Assembly (NCBI GenBank): GCA_036252795.1
Contig: DASYHY010000139.1
Location: 1 to 17,591 of the forward strand
Direction of reading: 5' to 3'
Source: Aurantimonas sp036252795
GTDB taxonomy: Bacteria; Pseudomonadota; Alphaproteobacteria; Rhizobiales; Rhizobiaceae
Length of the DNA stretch: 17,591 nt
Position numbers and translations under genes: made by a program. The stretch's first letter is position 1. Every line of letters starts with the position of its first letter. The notes beneath the pieces were generated by a model that did no database searches, was not told the origin of the DNA, and was given only the letters and a program-made list of their open reading frames with translations. Shown piece by piece: positions 7,127-13,375 of this stretch.

Positions 7127-7153
7127 TTTGTCGGGTACTAAGAAATAGGCGGT

Positions 7154-7186
7154 GGGGGAGGCGTTCGCGCCTCCCCCTTCTCTGTT
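7154..7186 (+). terminator. Rho-independent terminator of the Grx-MauE unit
   Basis: A perfect 10-bp stem GGGGGAGGCG (7154-7163) / CGCCTCCCCC (7168-7177) is closed by a TTCG tetraloop and followed by TTCTCTGTT. It begins six bases after the out-of-frame stop at 7148. This supports the idea that the Cys-rich gene originally ended there. Confidence 0.92.
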
Positions 7187-7200
7187 ATCTAGCCGCGAGC

Positions 7201-7584
7201 TTAGTTCTGCGGCTGCTTCCCATGCCGGCGGAGCCAGCTCTGAAGCTCGGCGATCTCCTTTTCCTGCATCGTCGCGGTCTTCTGCGCCTTGTCGCGGGCC
7301 TCCTTGTCCTTGGCCTGCGCGAGCGCGATGCGCGACATCTCGACGCCGCCGCGATGATGCTCGATCATCTTGCGGACCCAGGTTTCCGACGCGTCCGCGC
7401 CGACAGCGGACATCATCTCCTGGTGCATCTTCATCTCGGCCGGACCGTAAGGGTTGGCCGCGGTGGGCTGCATCATCTGCGAATGATCCATCCCTTGGTG
7501 GTTCATGCCTTGGTGGCCCGACTGCTGGGCCAGCGCCGGCGTCGCCAGCATCATGGTCGCGACCATCGCGGTGAACATCTTCAT
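7201..7584 (-). CDS. DUF305 periplasmic protein, Met/His-rich (copper-binding type)
   Basis: The protein is 127 aa with a signal peptide ending near A19-Q20. The Met/His segment 'SGHQGMNHQGMDHSQMM' (22-38) is a likely metal ligand cluster. A compact DUF305 domain follows with 'WVRKMIEHHRGGVEMSRIAL' (69-88) and a C-terminal helix. DUF305 proteins such as CopM bind Cu(I)/Ag(I) in the periplasm (family knowledge). GAGGAG lies upstream of the ATG. It has its own copper-sigma motif promoter at 7622-7648, so it can be expressed separately from the preceding copA-copB-DUF305 genes. Confidence 0.88.
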   Translation of the reverse strand: MKMFTAMVATMMLATPALAQQSGHQGMNHQGMDHSQMMQPTAANPYGPAEMKMHQEMMSAVGADASETWVRKMIEHHRGGVEMSRIALAQAKDKEARDKAQKTATMQEKEIAELQSWLRRHGKQPQN

Positions 7585-7621
7585 GCTAAACTCCTCGTAG
7601 TCGCCCCGCCCTTACGGGTCT

Positions 7622-7648
7622 CTACGCGGCCGAACGCGCCAACCCTCA
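7622..7648 (-). promoter_or_regulatory. ECF-type promoter of the periplasmic DUF305 gene
   Basis: On the minus strand TGAGGGTT (complement of 7641-7648) is followed, 14 bases after GGGTT, by CGTAG (complement of 7622-7626). This fits the motif found before the copA, cnrY-like, copC and four-helix genes. The -10 lies 38 bases upstream of the start codon. The -35 differs from the GGGAT core at one position. Confidence 0.6.
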
Positions 7649-7656
7649 CCGGCGGC

Positions 7657-8250
7657 TCACCGCACCGGCTGGAGCGTATTCACGCCGGCCTCCTCGCTGG
7701 TCGTGGGCGGCGGCGGGGGCACGCCCTTGTCGCGGTAGGACGGCAGGTTGGGCGCGTTCTCCAGGACCGGGTTCGCCTCAAGCCTGGCGATATGACGCTT
7801 CATCTCCGTGATCTCGCGGAGCTGAGCGTCGATGATCTCGTCGGCGAGGCGGCGCACCTCCGGGTCCTTGATGTTGGCCCGCTCGCTGGTCAGCACCGCG
7901 ATCGAGTGGTGCGGGATCATCGCCTTCATGTAGCTGACGTCGCCCACCGTTTCTTGGCTCCGCACCAGCCACAAGGCGGCCGCGAACACGAGCACCGCGC
8001 CGCCTAGAATGGCCGCGTTCAGGCGCTTGTTCTTGTACATCGACCACATGAAGCCGAGCATGATGAGCGCCATCGCCGCGCCCATCAGGAACGCCATCCA
8101 GAACCGGGTCTGGCTGAAGGTGAGGTGACCTAACGCATAGACGTTCAGGTACATGAGCCCGAACATGACGGCCGTGGAGGTGGCGATCATGGCGGCGAAC
8201 CGGCCATAGCCCATCCCCATGTCCGCTTTGCCGTGCTGCTGATGGTCCAT
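7657..8250 (-). CDS. Membrane-anchored DUF305 protein
   Basis: The protein is 197 aa. A short His/Met-containing N-terminus (MDHQQHGKADMGMGYG) precedes three membrane segments (about 17-38, 48-70 and 77-97). These are followed by a DUF305 helical domain with 'YMKAMIPHHSIAVLTSERA' (107-125) and 'AQLREITEMKRHI', then a Pro-rich tail. DUF305 domains of this type are linked to copper and silver tolerance. The gene starts 24 bases after the copB stop, with GGAGAAGG before the ATG, and is read as the third gene of the copA-copB operon. The domain probably faces the periplasm (inference from the family). Confidence 0.88.
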   Translation of the reverse strand: MDHQQHGKADMGMGYGRFAAMIATSTAVMFGLMYLNVYALGHLTFSQTRFWMAFLMGAAMALIMLGFMWSMYKNKRLNAAILGGAVLVFAAALWLVRSQETVGDVSYMKAMIPHHSIAVLTSERANIKDPEVRRLADEIIDAQLREITEMKRHIARLEANPVLENAPNLPSYRDKGVPPPPPTTSEEAGVNTLQPVR

Positions 8251-8274
8251 CCACCTTCTCCTGTACGGGGTTGA

Positions 8275-9510
8275 TCAGAACCAGACCCTCACTCCGGTCA
8301 CGAAGCTGAATCCGCCCGTGCCCTCACCCTCGCCGCGCGCGAAGCGGGCGGTGTCGCCTAGCTTCCGGTCCCAGGACACGCCGATGTACGGCGCGAGCTC
8401 GCGGCGGAGCTCATAGCGGAGGCGCAAGCCCAACTCGATGTCGGACAGGCCGGAGCCGATGCCGTTCTCGGGAACGTCCTGGACCGCGAAATTGAGCTCG
8501 GCGCGGGGTTGGAGCACGAACCAGTTGGTGAGGCGCTGATCGTAATACGCCTCCGCGCGCGCTAGCACGTCGCCCTTGTCCGAGAGGAACACGGTCCCCT
8601 CCACGTCGAACCAGTAGGGCGCCAGCGCCTCGAACCCGACGCTCGCATAGGCGCGGGACGGGTTCGGCTTGAAGTCGTAGCGCACGCCAGCCTGGAAGTT
8701 GACGTAAGGGTCGAGCGCGCGGCTGTAGAGCACCTGCACCTCGGCGTCGTCGATCGCGCGGCCGAAGTCGCCCGCGCCTTCCGTCTTGATCGCCAGCCGG
8801 TTGATGTCGCCGCCGATCCACGCCTCGCCATCCCAGCGGTAGCCGTCGCGGCCGTCCCTGATCTGCGCCTCGGCGAGGTTGAAGATCACCTGGCTGAAGG
8901 TGCCGCCGCCGTGCTCGTCCTTCAGCTCGCGGACGGCTTGGGCCATCTCCTGCTCGCCGTAGAAGCGTCCCGCCGCGCTGCCCGGAAAGGCGGTCGGCGC
9001 GGGCGCGTCGCCGGCCGGAAGGTTGGTGCCGATCGGCGCGCTGTGATCCGTCGCCGCGGCTGCGCCCATGTCGTGGCCGGCGTGGGGGTCCTGGGCCACG
9101 TTGTCGCCCTGCCGCGTGGCTGTAACGCCATGCCCGGCGTGCGGATCGGCGGGGGCGGTCTGCCCACCTTGCGCCGCGCCCGGCATGGCGTGGCCGGCAT
9201 GGGGATCGGCCGGCGTGCTCGCCGCCTGTCCGCCCTGCTGCATCGAACTCATGTCGTGCCCGGCGTGCGGGTCCGCCGGGGGCGTGGCCTTGGCCGCCGC
9301 CGGACGCGGTTTGGAAGCCGCGGGCCTCTGGGCGGGGCGCGGCTGCGCCTTGCGCGCGACCGGCTTGGCGGCGGGTCTCCGCTTCGGAGCGGGCTTGACC
9401 GCCGGCTTCGCCGGCATGGTCATCCCCGGCATGTTGTGGCCCGCGTGCTGGGCGGCGGCGGGGGTAGCGAGGGCGAACATCGCCAGCCCGGCGAGAAGGG
9501 CGGCCCTCAC
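8275..9510 (-). CDS. copB: Copper resistance protein CopB (outer membrane)
   Basis: The protein is 411 aa from a GTG start that overlaps the copA stop (GTGA), indicating translational coupling. Signal peptide about 1-20. Residues 31-75 are Lys/Pro/Ala-rich. Residues 80-146 hold four DPHAGH repeats (at 80, 102, 122 and 141) plus an earlier QHAGHNMPGM, all likely copper ligands. The CopB/PcoB beta-barrel domain runs from about 183 to the C-terminal Phe ('VTGVRVWF'), which is the typical outer-membrane insertion signature. CopB works with CopA to keep copper out of the cytoplasm. The longer upstream frame overlaps copA and is rejected. Confidence 0.93.
   Translation of the reverse strand: MRAALLAGLAMFALATPAAAQHAGHNMPGMTMPAKPAVKPAPKRRPAAKPVARKAQPRPAQRPAASKPRPAAAKATPPADPHAGHDMSSMQQGGQAASTPADPHAGHAMPGAAQGGQTAPADPHAGHGVTATRQGDNVAQDPHAGHDMGAAAATDHSAPIGTNLPAGDAPAPTAFPGSAAGRFYGEQEMAQAVRELKDEHGGGTFSQVIFNLAEAQIRDGRDGYRWDGEAWIGGDINRLAIKTEGAGDFGRAIDDAEVQVLYSRALDPYVNFQAGVRYDFKPNPSRAYASVGFEALAPYWFDVEGTVFLSDKGDVLARAEAYYDQRLTNWFVLQPRAELNFAVQDVPENGIGSGLSDIELGLRLRYELRRELAPYIGVSWDRKLGDTARFARGEGEGTGGFSFVTGVRVWF
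9073..9273 (-). repeat. Degenerate tandem repeats encoding DPHAGH in CopB
   Basis: Four units encoding (P)ADPHAGH plus a Met/Gln/Gly spacer lie at intervals of about 22, 20 and 19 codons. The DNA motif GCCGGCGTG is visible repeatedly on the plus strand. The repeats provide at least eight His ligands; copy-number change by slippage is plausible. Confidence 0.75.
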
Positions 9511-11546
9511 GCGACCTCGCCCTTCTCGTTCCGGACCTGCACGACCTGCATCATGCCGGCGTGCATGTGGTAGAGCATGTGGCAGTGGAACGCCCAATCG
9601 CCGGCCTCCGCCGTCACGTCCCAGCTCACCTTGCCGCCAGGCTGGACGAGGACCGTATGCTTCCTGGGCGCGTAGGCTCCGTGGCCCGTCACCAGCTCGA
9701 AGAAGTGGCCGTGGATGTGGATGGGGTGGCCCATCATGGTGTCGTTGACCAAGGTGACACGCACCCGTTCGCCGGTCCGCATCGGGATCGGCTCCTTCAC
9801 CTCCGACAGCTTCTCGCCGTCGAAGCTCCACATGTAGCGTTCCATGTTGCCGGTCAGGTGGATCTCCAGCTCGCGGTCGGGCGCGCGCGTGTCGGGGTTG
9901 CGGTCGAGCGCCATAAGCTGCCGGTAAGTCAGCGTGCGGTGCGGCACGTCTTCCAGCCCCTGGCCCGGGAAGTCGGTGCGATCGACGGGCATGGGCGAGA
10001 TGGTCTGCACGCCCGGCCCCTTCTTCACGCCGGGCGCATTGGAGAAGTCGCGCATGGAATGATCCATGCCGCCCGAGCCGTGACCCATGGCGGCGTGATC
10101 CATGCCCTGCGCGGCGGGCGTGCCGTGGCCCATGGCCGCGTGATCGACCGCACCCTGGGCGGGCTGCGCGCCATGCCCCATCGCGGCATGGTCGGCGGCG
10201 GACGCGCCGCCCGACTGCGCGGGGCCGTGATTCATGCCGGCCATCGCACCTGCCGCGGCTCCGGCCATAGCGCCGTGGTTCATCTGCGAATGGTTCATCG
10301 CGGGCGCGGCGGGGGTGCCGTGGCCCATCGCGGCGTGGTCCATGCCCGCCATCACGCCCGCGGCTCCGCCCTGGGCGGCTCCGTGGTTCATGCCCTGCAT
10401 GGGACCGCTGTTGCCGCCGCTATGATCCATGCCGCCCATGCCCATGTCCTTCATGGTCGCGATCGGGCGGGGACGGAGCGGGGGAACGGGCGCGGTCATG
10501 CCCTCGCGTGGGGCGAGGGTGGCGCGCGCCATGCCGGAGCGGTCGACGCTCTCGCCCACCAGCGTGAACGCCTGGTCGGCGGTCGGCGTCACGATCGCGT
10601 CGTAGGTCTCGGCGGGGCCGAACTGGAACTCGTCGATCTCGACCGGGCGCACATTCAGGCCGTCCGCCGCGACGATCGTCATCGGCAGACCCGGGATGCG
10701 GACGTTGAAGGTGGTCATCGCGGAAGCGTTGATGAAGCGAAGCCGCACCCGCTCGCCCGGCCGGAACAGCGCGGTCCAGTTATCCTGGGGACCGTAGCCG
10801 TTAGCGAGGTAGGTGTAGGTCGAGCCCGTCACGTCGGCGATGTCGGTGGGGTCCATCCGCATCTTACCCCACATGGCCCGCTCTTCGGCCGTCTGGCCCC
10901 TGCCGGCGAGGAGCCCGCTCAAGGTCTGGCGCTGGCGGTTGAAGTAGCCCGCCTCCAGCTTGAGCCGCTTGAAAATGGCGTGCGGGTGCATGGGGCTGTG
11001 GTCCGACAGCACGATGACGTGCTCGCGGTCGAACGCCACCGGGTCCGCCCCCTTGGGGTCGATCACGATGGGGCCATAATGCCCGGCCTGCTCCTGGAGC
11101 CCCGAATGGCTGTGATACCAATAAGTCCCGTTCTGGATGATCGGGAACTCGTAGGTGAAGGTCGACCTGGCCGGGATGCCGGGGAAGCTCACGCCGGGAA
11201 CGCCGTCCATTTGAAACGGCAGCAACAGGCCGTGCCAGTGGATCGAGGTGTCCTCGTCCAGCGTGTTCTCGACGTGGAGGCGCACGTTCTGTCCCTCGCG
11301 CAAGCGGATGAGCGGGGCGGGCACGGTACCGTTGATACCGATGCCGTGGCTCGTGCGGCCGTCGATCGTCCGCATGACGTGGCCGATGGACAACCGGATG
11401 TCCTCGCCCGACACGGTGGGGAGGGGCTTCGCGATGCCGGCCGAAACCGGCTGCGCCCAAGCGGGCATGTGCGCGGCCAAGGCCAGCCCGCCGCCGCCAA
11501 GGGCGGCACCGCGCAAGAGCTGGCGACGATCGAGAACGGTGGTCAT
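9507..11546 (-). CDS. copA: Multicopper oxidase CopA (copper resistance system)
   Basis: The protein is 679 aa. A Tat signal (DRRQLLRGAALGGG, 6-19) indicates export folded with copper. Copper sites: HWHG (103-106), HSH (145-147), HPIHIHGH (607-614) and HCHMLYHMHAGM (654-665), giving the type 1 set H607, C655, H660, M665 and the trinuclear cluster. A long Met/His linker (about 366-497) includes four copies of DHAAMGHG and many MNHG/MDHS units; this resembles the Met-rich insert of PcoA/CopA but is longer than I remember as usual. CopA oxidises Cu(I) in the periplasm. Start has AGGAG upstream; the stop overlaps copB. A copper-sigma promoter lies 45 bases upstream, overlapping the sigma gene end. 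Confidence 0.97.
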   Translation of the reverse strand: MTTVLDRRQLLRGAALGGGGLALAAHMPAWAQPVSAGIAKPLPTVSGEDIRLSIGHVMRTIDGRTSHGIGINGTVPAPLIRLREGQNVRLHVENTLDEDTSIHWHGLLLPFQMDGVPGVSFPGIPARSTFTYEFPIIQNGTYWYHSHSGLQEQAGHYGPIVIDPKGADPVAFDREHVIVLSDHSPMHPHAIFKRLKLEAGYFNRQRQTLSGLLAGRGQTAEERAMWGKMRMDPTDIADVTGSTYTYLANGYGPQDNWTALFRPGERVRLRFINASAMTTFNVRIPGLPMTIVAADGLNVRPVEIDEFQFGPAETYDAIVTPTADQAFTLVGESVDRSGMARATLAPREGMTAPVPPLRPRPIATMKDMGMGGMDHSGGNSGPMQGMNHGAAQGGAAGVMAGMDHAAMGHGTPAAPAMNHSQMNHGAMAGAAAGAMAGMNHGPAQSGGASAADHAAMGHGAQPAQGAVDHAAMGHGTPAAQGMDHAAMGHGSGGMDHSMRDFSNAPGVKKGPGVQTISPMPVDRTDFPGQGLEDVPHRTLTYRQLMALDRNPDTRAPDRELEIHLTGNMERYMWSFDGEKLSEVKEPIPMRTGERVRVTLVNDTMMGHPIHIHGHFFELVTGHGAYAPRKHTVLVQPGGKVSWDVTAEAGDWAFHCHMLYHMHAGMMQVVQVRNEKGEVA
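10056..10451 (-). repeat. Met/His repeat block within copA
   Basis: Codons 366-497 encode alternating (M/A/V)(D/N)H, MGHG and AxGAA units. DHAAMGHG recurs exactly at residues 403, 452, 468 and 483, the last two with nearly identical flanks. The DNA repeats are long enough to allow slippage or recombination between copies. Confidence 0.8.
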
Positions 11547-11590
11547 AATGCTCCTGGTGGGGCCGCATGGGCGACCCGCCTCATCATGAT

Positions 11591-11617
11591 TTACGCGGGC
11601 GGAAGCCTTATCCCTTA
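11591..11617 (-). promoter_or_regulatory. ECF-type promoter of copA, overlapping the sigma gene stop codon
   Basis: On the minus strand TAAGGGAT (complement of 11610-11617) is followed, 14 bases after GGGAT, by CGTAA (complement of 11591-11595). The start codon of copA lies 45 bases on. The -35 core includes the last Gly codon and the first base of the TAA stop of the sigma-factor gene. Match to the two divergent promoters at 12915-12976 is exact in GGGAT, spacing and CGTAA. Confidence 0.75.
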
Positions 11618-12183
11618 GGCCCGCTCAGCATTTCCAGCAGCTTGGCGCGCGCCCTGTAGAGACGGGTTTCGACCGCCTTTTCGCTGATGTTGAGCACCCC
11701 CGCGGTCTCGGCCTGGCTCAGCCCCTCGATCGTGCGGAGCACCAGCGGCTCCTTCAGGTTCATGGGCAAGGTCGAGATCGCGCGCGTCACCCGGTCCAAC
11801 TCCTGCCGGTCGGCCGCGGCGTCGTCTAGCGGTACCTGATCGTCGGCGACGGCTTGCGCCTCGTCGCCGATCGGGGACGCGAATGAGAAGAACCGGCGCA
11901 CCGCGCGCTTCCTCGCATGGTCGCGGCACTTGTTGAGGGCGATGGTCGACAACCACGCCCGCATCGGCCGCGCGGCGTCGTAGCGGGGGAGCGCCTGGTG
12001 CGCGGCGACGAACGTCTCCTGGGTCAAGTCCAGCGCCTCGTCCGGATCGCCAAGGCACGCCCGTGCGAGCCGGAATACCGGCTGGCGATAGCGGTGCATG
12101 ATCTCGGCGAAGGCGGCTTGCCGGCCGGCGATGCTCAGCGTCGCCAGCTCGCCGTCGGTGAGCGCCGATAGGTCCAGGCTCAC
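11608..12183 (-). CDS. ECF sigma factor, CnrH-like
   Basis: The protein is 191 aa, the size I recall for CnrH. Region 2 runs from about residue 25 to 95 ('ALDLTQETFVAAHQAL', 'RAWLSTIALNKCRDHARKR'). Region 4 covers 135-185 ('LPMNLKEPLVLRTIEGLSQAE' and the helix-turn-helix 'NISEKAVETRLYRARAKL'). No region 1 or 3, as expected for ECF sigmas. The GTG start overlaps the stop of the CnrX-like gene (GTGA), so the two are translationally coupled. It probably directs RNA polymerase to the GGGAT-N14-CGTAA promoters in this window, including its own operon (inference from motif distribution). The longer frame upstream overlaps two real genes and is rejected. Confidence 0.9.
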   Translation of the reverse strand: MSLDLSALTDGELATLSIAGRQAAFAEIMHRYRQPVFRLARACLGDPDEALDLTQETFVAAHQALPRYDAARPMRAWLSTIALNKCRDHARKRAVRRFFSFASPIGDEAQAVADDQVPLDDAAADRQELDRVTRAISTLPMNLKEPLVLRTIEGLSQAETAGVLNISEKAVETRLYRARAKLLEMLSGPKG

Positions 12184-12620
12184 CGCCGATCGTCGGTGAG
12201 CGCCTTCACCACCGCCCGATCGAACTCGGCTGTCTGATCGGGCCGGAGAACCTGCCGCATGGCGAAGATGTGCGCGAGCGTGGCTTTTTGCAGCTCGCCC
12301 ATCGTCTCGTGGGTCCGATCGACCGCGGCCGCGACCCTGGGACCGTTGCCGTGCTCGGTCTCGATCGCCTCGGCGAGCCGGGCGTTGTCCGCGCGCATCT
12401 CCAGTTCCAGCGCGCGGCGCTGCACCGCGAACCGGCGCTCCAGCTCCTCCAGGCGGCGCTCCTGCCCGGCGTCGAGCGCGAGCTGATGGTGGAGCACGTC
12501 GTGAAGCTCCGCGCCCGGTTGCCTGGGCGTAGGGAGAAGCGTCCGCCCGACGAACACGCCCCCGATAGCCGCCAGAAAGGCCGCGACGATACATAGGATC
12601 AGGCGCGCGGTCGAACTCAC
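12180..12620 (-). CDS. CnrX-like periplasmic metal sensor (membrane anchored)
   Basis: The protein is 146 aa: one N-terminal membrane anchor (about 6-28) and a periplasmic all-helical domain. In CnrX of Cupriavidus metallidurans the metal is bound by H42, H46, E63, H119 and M123 (published structures, from memory). The same residues occur here at H40, H44, E61, H117 and M121, a constant shift of two. The flanking 'ELHDVLHHQLALDAGQERRLEELE' and 'KATLAHIFAMRQVLRPDQ' also fit. The GTG start overlaps the previous gene's stop (GTGA). The sensor would relay periplasmic metal to the CnrY-like protein. Ni/Co is sensed by CnrX; the copper neighbourhood suggests another or broader specificity here. Confidence 0.85.
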   Translation of the reverse strand: MSSTARLILCIVAAFLAAIGGVFVGRTLLPTPRQPGAELHDVLHHQLALDAGQERRLEELERRFAVQRRALELEMRADNARLAEAIETEHGNGPRVAAAVDRTHETMGELQKATLAHIFAMRQVLRPDQTAEFDRAVVKALTDDRR

Positions 12621-12886
12621 GGCGCGCCGGCGAGTAGCGTGGAGGGTGCCAGCGGCGAGCCGCCGGTGAGCGGCGACAGGGAGGCGGGCTCGCTCGCGGT
12701 CGCGGGGACGCCGCCCCCCGCCACGCCGATCGCCAGCGCGGCCGCCGCCACCATGCCCACGTGAAGCCCGGTCCGGGCGCTCGGCCGTGCGCCGATCCGG
12801 GCGAGCACGCGCGCCTCCATGTCGTCCAGCGCGGTCGGGGCGGGTACGTCCGCCAGCCTCGCCAATGCTCTGTCCAGGTCGTCCAT
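12617..12886 (-). CDS. CnrY-like membrane anti-sigma protein
   Basis: The protein is 89 aa from ATG 12886, or 92 aa from GTG 12895. The ATG is preferred because GGAG lies eight bases upstream, whereas the GTG has poor spacing. A cytoplasmic segment of about 40 residues contains an amphipathic helix ('LDRALARLADVPAPTALDDM') suited to holding a sigma factor. One membrane helix follows (about 42-62), then a short periplasmic tail rich in Pro/Ser/Gly ending 'SPLAPSTLLAGAP', reminiscent of the CnrY tail. The assignment rests on size, topology and position at the head of a Y-X-H ordered operon more than on sequence identity. Its stop overlaps the next start. Confidence 0.7.
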   Translation of the reverse strand: MDDLDRALARLADVPAPTALDDMEARVLARIGARPSARTGLHVGMVAAAALAIGVAGGGVPATASEPASLSPLTGGSPLAPSTLLAGAP

Positions 12887-12914
12887 GTTTTCCACTCCGC
12901 CCCTCTATCATCGG

Positions 12915-12941
12915 TTACGCGGCGCTGCCCATCATCCCTCA
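12915..12941 (-). promoter_or_regulatory. ECF-type promoter of the cnrYXH-like operon
   Basis: On the minus strand TGAGGGAT (complement of 12934-12941) precedes CGTAA (complement of 12915-12919), with 14 bases between GGGAT and CGTAA. The -10 is 29 bases from ATG 12886. The sigma operon would therefore be autoregulated. Confidence 0.72.
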
Positions 12942-12960
12942 TGCCCGGGTGAGGGATGAT
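12931..12960. repeat. Perfect inverted repeat shared by two divergent promoters
   Basis: ATCATCCCTCA (12931-12941) and TGAGGGATGAT (12950-12960) are perfect 11-base arms around an 8-base centre TGCCCGGG. Each arm is the -35 region of one of two outward-facing promoters. It lies between divergent genes, so a terminator role is unlikely. Confidence 0.85.
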
Positions 12961-12976
12961 CCCGCGCCATGCGTAA
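12950..12976 (+). promoter_or_regulatory. ECF-type promoter of copC-copD
   Basis: TGAGGGAT (12950-12957) is followed, 14 bases after GGGAT, by CGTAA (12972-12976), 33 bases before the copC ATG. It is the mirror image of the cnrY-side promoter. Confidence 0.72.
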
Positions 12977-13008
12977 GAAGGTTTGGTTTCTCACCGGAGT
13001 ATCGGTTC

Positions 13009-13374
13009 ATGCGTAGCGTCATCCTGCCCCTCGTCCTGCTCGCCGCGGCGAGCGCGGCCAACGCCCATCCCAAGCTCGTCTCCGCCACGCCCGCGCCGAA
13101 CGCGACCGTCGCCAAGCCTGCCCGGGTCGAGCTGCGGTTCAGCGAGCGGCTGATGTCGAAGTTCTCGGGCGCGGACTTGGTGATGACGGGCATGAAGGGC
13201 ATGGCCCATCCGCCAATGAGGGTGCCCGCGACCGCCGCGGTCGCCGCGGACGGCCACACGCTCGTCGTCACGCCCAAGTCGCCGCTCGGGGCCGGCACCT
13301 ACAGCGTCGCCTGGCGCGTCGTGTCGGCCGACACGCACCGCATCACGGGCAGCCATGCCTTCGCGGTAAAGTGA
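13009..13374 (+). CDS. copC: Periplasmic copper-binding protein CopC
   Basis: The protein is 121 aa with a signal peptide cut before H20 ('ANA-HPKL'), which makes this His the mature N-terminus and a Cu(II) ligand as in known CopC proteins. The other Cu(II) ligands are in 'SADTHRITGSHAF' (D108, H110). A Met-rich loop 'MTGMKGMAHPPM' (59-70) could hold Cu(I). The fold is a cupredoxin-like beta barrel. CopC delivers copper to the adjacent membrane partner CopD. The stop is one base before the copD GTG, so the pair is co-translated. GGAG lies upstream of the ATG, and a copper-sigma promoter precedes the gene. Confidence 0.93.
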   Translation: MRSVILPLVLLAAASAANAHPKLVSATPAPNATVAKPARVELRFSERLMSKFSGADLVMTGMKGMAHPPMRVPATAAVAADGHTLVVTPKSPLGAGTYSVAWRVVSADTHRITGSHAFAVK

Positions 13375-13375
13375 G

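Noticed and set aside
8262..8288. TGAGGGTC followed by CGTAC on the minus strand ahead of the membrane DUF305 gene
   Set aside because: The spacing is 16 bases instead of 14, the -10 would lie only about 10 bases from the start codon, and the -35 is inside the copB coding end. The gene is better read as part of the copAB operon.
9561..11618. 685-aa open frame on the plus strand opposite copA
   Set aside because: It is the antisense shadow of copA in GC-rich DNA: full of His/Arg runs, no domain, and the opposite strand holds unmistakable copper motifs.
12931..12960. Inverted repeat as a transcription terminator
   Set aside because: It lies between divergent genes, with start codons on both sides, and its arms coincide with the -35 regions of two promoters.
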